From contig WNNJ02002510.1 of the NCBI GenBank assembly GCA_012934845.2, positions 182,346-246,345 on the forward strand: a DNA stretch of 64,000 bases, read 5' to 3'. The notes under the pieces were generated by a model. It saw only the letters and a list, made by a program, of their open reading frames with translations. It was not told the DNA's origin and did no database searches. This document shows positions 41,239 to 51,200 of this stretch, piece by piece (the stretch's first letter is position 1; every line of letters begins with the position of its first letter). Made by a program: the position numbers and the translations under genes. Source of the stretch: Pomphorhynchus laevis. Lineage: Eukaryota > Acanthocephala > Palaeacanthocephala > Echinorhynchida > Pomphorhynchidae.

Positions 41239-42956
41239 GAAATCTGAGTCTGACCGAATTTAATACCTACCTCTCTTCGCAAGCTACCGCGATTCTATCG
41301 ACTACCTATAAAGGTCGTATATACAATCCCACTCCGACGAAACTCAAGGTCCTAGCAAAATTACTGAACCTCCCTAATCTCTCTGCTTCCGCCAAACAGG
41401 CCCTCTCGAATGAATACTGGAGCACTAGATACAGGTTCCAGCTGAGTAGGGATAGGACGAGTATCGCTCGCCTTAATCCTTCTCAGTCTTCCTTCTGGAA
41501 GATATTCAAGAAGGAGAAGTTTGTTTGCTGGAAGGATAGAGCATTGAGTTGGATAGGGAATGTAGGCCTTGATAAAGTTTTGGAGGAGTCACTAGCCCTA
41601 CACAACTATGGAGCCACTCAATCACCTCAACCAATCCCGCCTTGGTGTAACTTCAGGAGTAGGGATCTTTCTGTTACGGATATTCTTAACTCCTGGGGTC
41701 CACTCCCGGGCACCTCCAAATCCGTCCTTCCACTTTCTTCTCGGGTCTGTCAGCTTTTGACAGCTGATCAGAGAAGAGAGGTGGCCGTAACTATGCTTTT
41801 AGCCTCCCCATCCGATGTAGCAGGCATCAATATTAGTAAACGTGTTTTTATTCCTAAGAAAAAATCCTGTTCATGTCCTAAAGACCTGCGACCCATTTCG
41901 ATTCAAAATTCCCTCGTGTCGATTTACGAAAAAGCGCTTGCGCAAAAAATCCGCGACCATTTAATTAGGCGAAATTTGATCCCTCCAGGTTTTCATGGGT
42001 TCGTCAAAGGTCGCTCGGTCCATTCAGCAGTAGGTGAGGTGGAGCAGTTTTGTCGGGAAAATAGCCATCGCCTAGTTGTGGCTATTTTCCTTGACTTTTC
42101 TGCTGCATTTGACCGCATCTCCATTCCTTTTGTGATCTCTTCTCTCAGGTCCCTCGGGTTGCCTGCGAGAATTGTGAACAGGGTGGAGATCCTGCTGTAC
42201 ACCAAACGGTTTTATTATAAAGACGACCCTGATGCGCGTCAGTTTTACCCTATTACGGGTGTGCCTCAAGGTTCACCTCTTTCTCCTATCTTATATCTTG
42301 CTGCTTCCATTAATCTATTCAAAATATTTAAACGCGAACAACGTCTTGTGGTGTATGCTGATGACACCACAGCCCTGTTCTCTGGACACAGGTGCAAAGA
42401 CGTAGTTTCTGACATCAGCCGCTTCTTTTTAAGATTAAAAGACCAGTTACCCAAATCTAATATTATCTTAAACTCCGCCAAATCGCAGGCGGTTGTCTTT
42501 CATGGCACCACTGCAACAAAGAAAAAACTTAAGAGATTAGCACTCTCTGCACTCTCCTCCATATTTGCCTCTGAACCACTCCCCACCTTCACAAGTCGAG
42601 TAAAATACCTGGGGTTCACTGTTACGGTGAACTGGTCGGCGAAAGCTTACCTGGATAGACTTAAACGTATCCTGAAGAAAGCTAGGTGGGCTCTGAAACG
42701 GGCTCAGCATCTATCATTGAAAGGGAAAACCCAGGTGCGCCTTTGGGGTACCTGGGCTATCTCGGGATTAGTCTTCTTCTCTAGAGGACGTCCCCCAGAG
42801 CAAAGACTAAGGTTCCTGAAGCTCCTCGTCTCTCGTTTACCCAGCATAGTCCGCACCGATTGGATCCTTCGGGGGGGGGTGAAAGACCCAGGGTGGTTCA
42901 GTCGGAAGGCGGCGTGTTGGATCGGTTGGGGGGGGCTCAGATCCCCATGGATTTGA
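41223..42956 (+). CDS. LINE C2 ORF2, reverse transcriptase part
   Basis: This encodes the polymerase for target-primed reverse transcription. The frame is open from about 41223 (SLTEFNTYLSSQ) to the stop at 42954-42956; the first Met is at 41544. RT blocks: KRVFIPKKKSCSCPKDLRPI, FHGFVKGRSVHSAV, AIFLDFSAAFDRIS, GVPQGSPLSPILYLAA, VVYADDTTALF with the catalytic YADD, and VKYLGFTV. The C-terminal region is intact to KDPGWFSRKAACWIGWGG. No internal stop is present in more than 570 codons, so this RT would probably fold if joined in frame to its endonuclease. Confidence 0.88.
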   Translation, partial: LFPRIGNLSLTEFNTYLSSQATAILSTTYKGRIYNPTPTKLKVLAKLLNLPNLSASAKQALSNEYWSTRYRFQLSRDRTSIARLNPSQSSFWKIFKKEKFVCWKDRALSWIGNVGLDKVLEESLALHNYGATQSPQPIPPWCNFRSRDLSVTDILNSWGPLPGTSKSVLPLSSRVCQLLTADQRREVAVTMLLASPSDVAGINISKRVFIPKKKSCSCPKDLRPISIQNSLVSIYEKALAQKIRDHLIRRNLIPPGFHGFVKGRSVHSAVGEVEQFCRENSHRLVVAIFLDFSAAFDRISIPFVISSLRSLGLPARIVNRVEILLYTKRFYYKDDPDARQFYPITGVPQGSPLSPILYLAASINLFKIFKREQRLVVYADDTTALFSGHRCKDVVSDISRFFLRLKDQLPKSNIILNSAKSQAVVFHGTTATKKKLKRLALSALSSIFASEPLPTFTSRVKYLGFTVTVNWSAKAYLDRLKRILKKARWALKRAQHLSLKGKTQVRLWGTWAISGLVFFSRGRPPEQRLRFLKLLVSRLPSIVRTDWILRGGVKDPGWFSRKAACWIGWGGLRSPWI

Positions 42957-43092
42957 GGCCATAATGTTTTAAAGAAGACTGACATGCAACTTTGAAGATT
43001 GTCAATTCATCTTGAAGAAGATTAGATAAAGGCTTGATAGTAACTGTCTTCTGTTAATGATATTATCCTGCATGTTTATTTTTAATAAAATC

Positions 43093-43117
43093 TTTATTTA
43101 TTTATTTATTTATTTCA
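43093..43117 (+). repeat. TTTA-repeat tail of LINE C2
   Basis: About six TTTA units follow TTTTTAATAAAATC. A simple-repeat tail at the 3' end is a known feature of several I/Jockey-type LINEs. Confidence 0.75.
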
Positions 43118-43254
43118 TTATTTTTTACTGCGTCAATAGTAGAATCATTAAAATATAATACATATATTAGATATATGATATTGTGTATGTCAAATAAAAT
43201 AGCGTAAAGGGAACATGTTTTTTAATCGAATTGTTTTGATGTCAATTTATTTTA

Positions 43255-43645
43255 TATGAGCTACGAGCTGCTGAAGTTTATATTGTGAGCGACTAAAGTC
43301 CATATAAAAAAAGTGACTGAAGTGCATATTTAGAGTGGCTGAAGTCCATATAAAAAGGGCTAAAGTGCATATTAGGAGTGAGCTGAAGTCTATAAGAAAA
43401 CAGGCTAAAGTGCATAGTAGGAGTGGCTGAATTCCAAATAAAAAGTGGCTAAAGTCCATGTTAAGAGCGACTGGAAAGTGCATATTAAAAGTGGTTGAAG
43501 TATATAAGTCTGTATTAAGAGTGGTTGAAGTCTAAAAGTCTGTATTGATAGTGGCTAAAGTATATACTAAAAGAAACTGAAGTCCATATTTAGAGTGGCT
43601 GAAATCCACATCAAGAGTACCTCAGCCAATATAAAGAGCGCTTAA
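43255..43645. repeat. Minisatellite with a unit of about 22 bp
   Basis: Imperfect tandem copies of a unit like GAGTGGCTGAAGTCCATATT followed by AA run through this stretch, roughly 16-17 units of 20-30 bp. Unit variants differ in GTGCATATT against GTCCATATT. A 78-codon minus-strand frame across it only reflects the repeat. Confidence 0.85.
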
Positions 43646-44726
43646 AACCTATAACTGATTTTTGTTTAAAAATGTTTATACGCTCATCTTAAGTATGACA
43701 TTTATATATTGTCCTAAAATAAATGTGAACATGCCATATTTGGATTTATGATTTATTAATACGAAGGCATTATACTTAGATTATACCGACATTATTTTGT
43801 ACGTGATAAATTTACATTAGCAGCTAGAATATATGACCAATTCAACATTACGCATTGATTCTATTACACATTATAAATGACTAATTATCTTGATTGTCAC
43901 AAATTGCGGTTCACAAGCCGTATATGGTAGCAATCTTGGCACAATATTGACATGTAAGACATTAAATCGATTTATATTAGTGAATGGCAATGCAACACCT
44001 AGTTCGAATGGGTGTATTAAAAAAACAGATTATATTTGATCTTGAAAAAGTTTATAATTAGATTGGTTAAATTCGGCAATCAAGGTAAAGCCGGAATGCT
44101 AATTTGTGTTTGTTTTTGAAATCCCTATAAGGAAAATAGGGACTTGTTTTTACGGTTTTGGCACTTATAAATAATTAAATCGATAATAAAATAAATTCAC
44201 AATAATGACAATTTATCAGTCAGCTATTAAGACTTATTAAATTCAAACAATAAAAAGTAGAAAAATGAGGGCTAGTGTATATTGATACTACTGTTTTATA
44301 TTCGTAATGTTTGCTATTGAAGGAATATTGGTACACTCATTTGTATAATAATTAAATCTGAATTATTAAATAAAAAATTCTAATAATTAAAAAAGTATAA
44401 ATTAGTCAATACCTTCAAAGTAGATAATTTTTAGTGCTGACCTATTAATAAATTTGATGGAACGAAGAATATTCAAATTGGTAAATATAATATTTATAAT
44501 GAAAACAATACTTAAAACAAAATAAGCACCTAAATGCGTAGCTGTCTCTCATTTTTAACAGATTAATCATTTTTTAAAAATGTCATAGTTTAAACAATGA
44601 ATCCTAAAGGTTGATGTTGTTACAAGCATGACAATGATGCAAATACCAGCAATTTAGTCATCAAACAAGTCAACACGTTTTAAAATGGTTGTCTTAAATT
44701 AGGTTATTTTAGTTTGAGAGCTGTCA

Positions 44727-44800
<74 letters not shown>

Positions 44801-46330
44801 TACCATCATATGTCTATAATGTAATGAGTACATGATTGCTACAGGAGAATATAATATCATATAATATAAAATTTTAATACCAGCAATTTATAATTAATTT
44901 CTGAACATAATGGAGAGATTTAAATATCTTAAATGATAAATTTAAAAAATTATTAAATCGGCATATGTTTAGTAATCGTTATACGATTATTTTAATTTCA
45001 TGAATCTGATTTTATGCGATTGTAATATCAATTACTTATACCTTAATTTAAAAATCACCTTTGTCGTATTAATCCTATATTTATTGTTTCCTGCGATTTT
45101 AATTTCAAGTGATTTAAGACATTGTGTGGTCTTAATGAAGAATTGTATATTAAGAATCCTGATGGTAGATAAAAACTGATGGTTCAGATCAATTACGAAT
45201 GAAATATTTTACTAAACGCGATTCTAAAACATTTCATACTAATGTGAATCTCATACAATTCACAATTACAATATGAAAATAATATTGAGTAATAATAAAG
45301 TTGAAAACTTTCAACTTTCACCTTAATTTATTTATTGAAATAATATTTTTTGAATATTATTATATAATTTAATATATTACTATATAATTTAATATAATGG
45401 TATAAACAGTATGTTAGATTATAATATTACTCGTTTTGAATGATATGATATACGGCTATTTTTTGATAATAATATTTTGATAATAACCGGTTATTTTGGA
45501 ATTTAAGCATACAGAAAAAGACAATGCATATTTTTTGCTACTAAAATACGACAAAGTTGCGTGTCGGCAAACTTACTTTGACATACTTTTTTAATTTAAA
45601 TGTCTAACGATAAAACCTTTCTTAGACTTTTATTTACAAGGTATGTTAAAAATGATTTATGAAAGTGACGTATTTGGTAGCAACTGTATTGAATGTTGAA
45701 GACAATATTGTAGATATTGTATGATATCACCGGTATTGCTTGTAAATCGAGTTTTTCATTTTTTAGGATATATCTACCAAATCCGAAATAATATGCACGA
45801 TATATCTACCAAATCTGAAATAATAGGAACATTATGACTAGTGCTGGTACACCATGTATTTTACTATCGATCCTAATCGTATTGCATTACGATTACGATC
45901 AGTTCGTTTAATAGTTCTTGAAATGATAATCCATTTGGTTCATTATCAAACAATTTCAGGTTTTGATGTTTTCGGTAATTGTTTGTAGAGGAGGTTAGAA
46001 CACATTTTGAACAGTCTTTCATCTTAAGCGCATAGTAAACTACCGGTCATTTATAAATAGCATCATTATTGCTAATATGAATATTGCTATTAAGGATCAT
46101 ATCATCAATCACCTATCATTATTTGGCTACGTTAAAATTTTGATATTAATTTTGTGCTTTACAAAATTGGCCATTTTAATAATATATCCTTACAAATTTC
46201 ACGTTATGAACTCATCAAATATTTAAGTGATTTTTCTTCGTTAAAAATATAAGTGATTACAATCAAAAAATTTCAATAGCTTAAGTGCAAAAATATTTGT
46301 ACAATTTGAGAACAATCGATAAATATCAAC
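43646..46330. other. AT-rich spacer with a TA microsatellite
   Basis: A perfect (TA)n run of about 70 bases lies at 44729-44798. A 30-bp direct repeat, GATATATCTACCAAATC then GAAATAATA, occurs at 45769-45796 and 45800-45828. I see no gene, exon or named repeat in the remainder. Confidence 0.6.
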
Positions 46331-47050
46331 AATACCATTGTTAATGCAACAATTCATTGCATACATTAATCTTGAAAGTGTTCTGATTACATTTTTATGT
46401 TGCAGTGTTGATTTGGGTGCAATTGTCCGAATAGGTTATAATACAAGCAGTTCTGATCATTATTGGGTTCTTATTACAATAAAATACATTAAAGACACGC
46501 CAATCAAGGAATACCTAGCAATAATCAGAAAATTATTCCATCAGTCACGGGCAATGATTCGGCACATGGCCTTGACTCAGAACAGACAATATGTCAGCAA
46601 TCAGCAAGATAAGTTTATGTGACTTTAGAAGATGGTTGTGACTAGGCTGACTGATATCTAAACACTCCTTAATTGTCGAAAACTACAATTAAAAATGCTT
46701 CCTTTCTGTGCGGTTTCTTTGCGGGGCATCTATTTAGCGTTATTATCCATCGCTACCTTAGCTGATCAGCCAGATAATGTGTCAATTTCAGACAATGTAC
46801 TTGAGCAGATAATGAAAATCAATCTACTGACAGCAACGAGCACTTTATACCACTTTATCCAATGCAAATTCACACTCATCCGGTTGCTTTCTTTTCATAT
46901 GCATTTCAAGCAGTATCCCTACTGTTCTTCGTACATCGCCTTCACGGTTTATTTATCGTACTGATCATTCCTCGTCCATTCCTGCTCATTCATCTTCGTC
47001 ACCTGTACATATCTCGCAAAGTCCCGCCTTGCACTCGACTAATTATTTTT
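46331..47050. other. Unassigned region upstream of the LINE B fragment
   Basis: Two short frames (46338-46622 and 46695-46964) have no recognisable homology. From about 46860 to 47050 the sequence is richer in C and may be the decayed 5' part of a LINE, but nothing specific can be matched. Confidence 0.35.
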
Positions 47051-47222
47051 ATCGTTCAAACAGTTTGTTTCGTTACCCGGGTATTTGACCCTTTCTCGAC
47101 ATCGTATCCCTTGAGATGATGTCGAGAGAGTGTCAAATACTCGGGTAACAGAATAAGCAAACTGTTGTAACAGTTTGCTTGAATTAGCAAAGTTGAACAA
47201 TTTGTTGGAATAAGCAAACTGT
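47051..47222. mobile_element. Small foldback element next to LINE B
   Basis: AACAGTTTGTTTCGTTACCC to CTTTCTCGACATC (about 47057-47103) and its complement (about 47115-47175) form a hairpin with arms of about 45-50 bp and a short loop. The motif AGCAAACTGTT and its complement recur two more times up to 47222. Confidence 0.75.
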
Positions 47223-47805
47223 TGAAACTCTGCCTTCGAAACGTCGACCACTCCATCCCCTTGCTCGTCTTCGTTATGATTAGCATGGTTTGCCTCATAT
47301 CTATTCGACCATTCTTTTCAGGTCTGTTCATATTCATCATCCTTACCTCCGTCTCTATTTCCTGCGGGGTCCCACAATGTTCAGTCCTAGGTATCCTGTT
47401 TTTCCCGCTCTTGCATGGCGATCTCTCTCCGTTTACCAAACTATACTCCTTTAACGTCATGCAATACGCATATGACATACTCATGTATGATCATGTACCC
47501 GCCCATCGTATACACGATATCGCAATTTCTGCCTCCAATCGCCCCACCTCTATATCGCTGCGTTCCCGTAATTACCTCTTACTCTACGTCCCCAATTACT
47601 CTACAACTACAATTTCCGATCATTCCTCGTCTCCGCCCCACTCGCTTTGAATCAGCTCCCTCTCGACGTCCGCCGCGCTCTCCGTTATCATATTGAAATA
47701 GCTCCTCCGTTCCCACCTTCTCGACAAATGACTTAGATTTTTTTGCTGTTGTCATGTAAACGTTCGCTGGCACGCATTTGACAGGTAAACATAAATCCTT
47801 TTTTC
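47222..47805 (+). mobile_element. LINE family B fragment with internal deletion
   Basis: RT palm sequence with SCGVPQCSVLGILFFPLL and SFNVMQYAYDILMYDHVPAH (about 47360-47540) jumps directly to the C-terminal block LRSRNYLLLYVPNYS (about 47560). The element ends with its hairpin tail GTCATGTAAACGTTCGCTGG then CACGCATTTGACAGG. The thumb region between palm and C-terminus is deleted compared with the 52-55 kb copy. Confidence 0.85.
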
Positions 47806-48010
47806 CCTTTATTCGTTCTCGACGAATTCTACATTCGTCTAGATCACCCTTCGATTACGATTCATTGAAACTTGTAAATCTTATGACCGACTTTAAGCTC
47901 CCTTAGCTAACCAATCTCCTCACTGACATTCTTGGTGCCGCTCTTGATGTTATCGCTATTTCAAACATCTACATTGCGTATGATTCCTCTACAATCTTCG
48001 ATCCTAAAAG
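47806..48010 (+). mobile_element. Possible LINE endonuclease N-terminal fragment
   Basis: One frame contains LTDILGAALDVIAISNIYIA then YDSSTIFD, resembling the start of a LINE endonuclease in which DVIAISETW-like blocks hold the catalytic Glu. That Glu position reads Asn here. It is short and weakly supported. Confidence 0.35.
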
Positions 48011-48260
48011 ATTATTATGCAATGAGGAAACTCATATTACATGTAATTTTTTATTGAGCATCAAATATGAAGAATTGATTTTTAAAATTCTAATTGCTTG
48101 CATGCATCTTTGAGTGAATAAAGTCAATATACATAAACACGTTGAGTTTCGTCAATTTCTAATATGCGAAAACAACGATCATTCAGCTGTTCATTTACCT
48201 TCTACCCCTTAAAACTTTATATTTTAATGTTATTTCAGGCAGTCTTTTATGATGCTTTGA

Positions 48261-51200
48261 ATGGGTGGAATAAGATTTTCAACCTATTTAAAGCGATCGG
48301 TATGTATTTTGGTTTATATTTGAATAGTGTTTTGATTTATATTTACTTTATTAGCCTGGCCAGCGACGCCCCTACAGTGAGCGGCTTGAAGACATCGAGA
48401 AGGTAGCACAAAGCTATAAATGCTTATATTTTATCCTGTAATTTTTTAAAAGGAGTTAATTGATACACAGCAAAGAAGAATCTCCTTGGATATAAATCAT
48501 CGACAATTCAGATATAAATTCATAAAATTTTCGTCACTATTTTCAGTCGCATTTGGTTTGCTATTATGGATAACAACGCTATTCCTTTCTACACCATTTG
48601 ACAATTCATCACCGCTTAGCTACGTCCTATTTATATCTATAATCGTTCTCCCTACCATGTTAGTAGTTTTTATTTTTCATTTTTAGAAACTCCTATTCCT
48701 TTATATTCTAAGAAAATTTAGTTTGTCAATTTTCTAGGTTTTGGCTTCTTTGGAAAGCGATTAGGCTTGTATATGCCCGGCGTATACTGCACGCAGGTAA
48801 CTATAAAAAGAAGAAGAAGCAACCACGAGTGAAAAACGACATTTTTATATCAGGAAAGTGTAAAGAAAGGTGTTTACACGAATATGTTGCGTAACTTCTC
48901 AATTTATAAACTTTTACTCCTTATAAATTTTCTTGTTTTTATTTTTAGCTTGTAATGGTTTTCTTTCTAAATAATTGCAGTGTAAAAGTAGCGTCTTTTT
49001 GAATTTTAAAATGCAACAAAATATTCACCAATTAAAATCTCGCTGGTTTAATTTTTTTGTTAAGAAATATCCCTGGAAGAGCTGAAAAAGAAGAAGAATG
49101 CACTGGTAAGCTGCCAGCTCTATTTACAGCTGGGTTCGGCTTTTGCGTTGAATCTACATTCTATTTTAAAGCACAGATCGAGGAACTTAAATCAAATGAA
49201 TCTTATCGGACTGCAAAGGACTTACTATCGAGATACTCATGTGATCAGGAAATGGGTATTAAATGATATTAGTTATTTTTCACAGATTTATATAATAATC
49301 TGTTTTATTAAAAGCTTGCCAAAACTTTGTTAATGATTATAATCATTATATGGTCGGATAAGGAACAAAACCATTTTCATTTATTATTTTCTAAAAACAC
49401 AATGTATTTACGAGAAATTTATTGAATTTTTATATTCTATCAAATAGTCAGAGAATAATCGAAATAGAAAAAACTGAAATTTGTGCCAATAACAATTACT
49501 ATTTAATATAAAACGCTCACAGTATGAATGCTCTCAGAATTAATTGTTTAATTTTTAAACAATTAATTTTAATAATTATTAATCTTTAATTTTGTTCCAC
49601 AGAAGAAAGTTTAAATCTAGCAACACTTATGAATTTCGTTTTGTTTTTATATCGATCTGCTTGCCGTATAATTTATCACCTGCAGTTCCTTAACTTGCAT
49701 AAATTTCCCATTTTAAACGTAAAATTACTTATGAATTTCGTTTTGTTTTTATATCGATCTGCTTGCCGTATAATTTATCACCTGCAGTTCCTTAACTTGC
49801 ATAAATTTCCCATTTTAAACGTAAAATTAAATTTTATTTTTAAAATTAAAATATTCTAAAAATCATTTTTCTGTCAAATTATTTTGTTAACTAAAATAAT
49901 GATGATTATATTCTCTAATTAAAAATTATAAAACATAGTAATGGTTTATTAAGGCATTTACTATAATGTAATAAGTGAGATTAAGCTATTAGATTATTAA
50001 ATTATCATTGAAAACTGACTTATCTTAAAACGCTAGTTTAAATTAATAAAAATACTTATTGAAAATTGATAACACAATTATTTAAGTTGAAAAAATCAAT
50101 CACAATTGATAACAAAATCAATCACAAATTTAAAATTGAGTAACAAAATGTACTAATTAATACACGAAACAATTACAATTTAACAATTAAAAACCATCAC
50201 GGAGTGGCAACAATCAGCGTAAAACTGACGATACAAATTCGGCGTTACTTGCATTTATCAAAATTTATTTGAAATTATTTTGTCGAGCTGTGAAATTTTG
50301 TAATATATTCGTTCTCATTTTCAGTATCAGTGATGCATGAGTCAAAATCTGAATAATCGGAGTTGTTCATGCAAACACTGATTATTTGCTTAGTATTGAT
50401 GACAAGTGAGATTTTATTTGTTCTTCTGTTGAGCCAAAGCTGTTCAAGAATAAACGCAATCAGAAAAATTTAAATTTAATAAGAAAGTTTAAATTAATAA
50501 AAATTAAAACTGGGATTTAATAGTCAATTAATAGTATATTCCGTCATTTATTTATGACGATCGTTGAAATACTTGTATATAATCGAGAAACAACTTATTC
50601 ACAAAATCTACTGACCAACTAATCGGTCACTTTAACCTCTTAGGTAAGATATTGTACTGATTGTTTCTAGCTAATAACTGAATTCTGTTATTTTTCTAAA
50701 TAACAGAATAACTAAATAACTAAATAACAGTACTGATTATTGTTGATGAAAGACAATGAAGAGCAATCACACGCGGCGGCGTAGTTAAAAGACATTTGGG
50801 AATTTAATAAGAGGCAATTTATAATTATGATATAATTAAAAATGATGCGTTCTTAATCAACAATTATTATATTATAATATTTATATTATAATATAAAACA
50901 TGAAATATTTTATATTATTTATAAAATACAGTGAATTGTAATTTTCTGAAGATGCTAACAAGGTTAGCAAAATAAAATTTTCCTTCTTACTTTGATGCAG
51001 CTCCAATAATTATTTATCAATAATGGATCATAACCAGCTATTTAAAAAAATTATAATTAAACGAGTTTACATTTAAATCATTAATTTACCTTTAATGTGT
51101 TTTAATCAAGCCTTTTCCCTTTCGGCTAAGCGTTGTTACTAGCCTTATCAAGCAAGCAATAACGCTTAGCTGAAATGGAAACACTGAACTATAATGTGGG

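Larger units (their letters stand above)
39222..43118 (+). mobile_element. LINE family C2, near-complete plus-strand copy
   Basis: This non-LTR retrotransposon carries ORF1 (39222 to about 40440, broken), ORF2 endonuclease (40501-41238) and reverse transcriptase (about 41223-42956), a short 3' UTR and a TTTA-repeat tail (43093-43116). ORF1 has CCHC knuckles, and ORF2 has an N-terminal APE endonuclease and a C-terminal cysteine-containing tail, as in the I/R1/Jockey superfamily. The GC content is clearly above the surrounding DNA, in keeping with a recent insertion. Confidence 0.9.

Noticed and set aside
43247-43483. 78-codon minus-strand frame with repeated FSHFF/CTLA-like units
   Set aside because: It is the translation of the 22-bp minisatellite.
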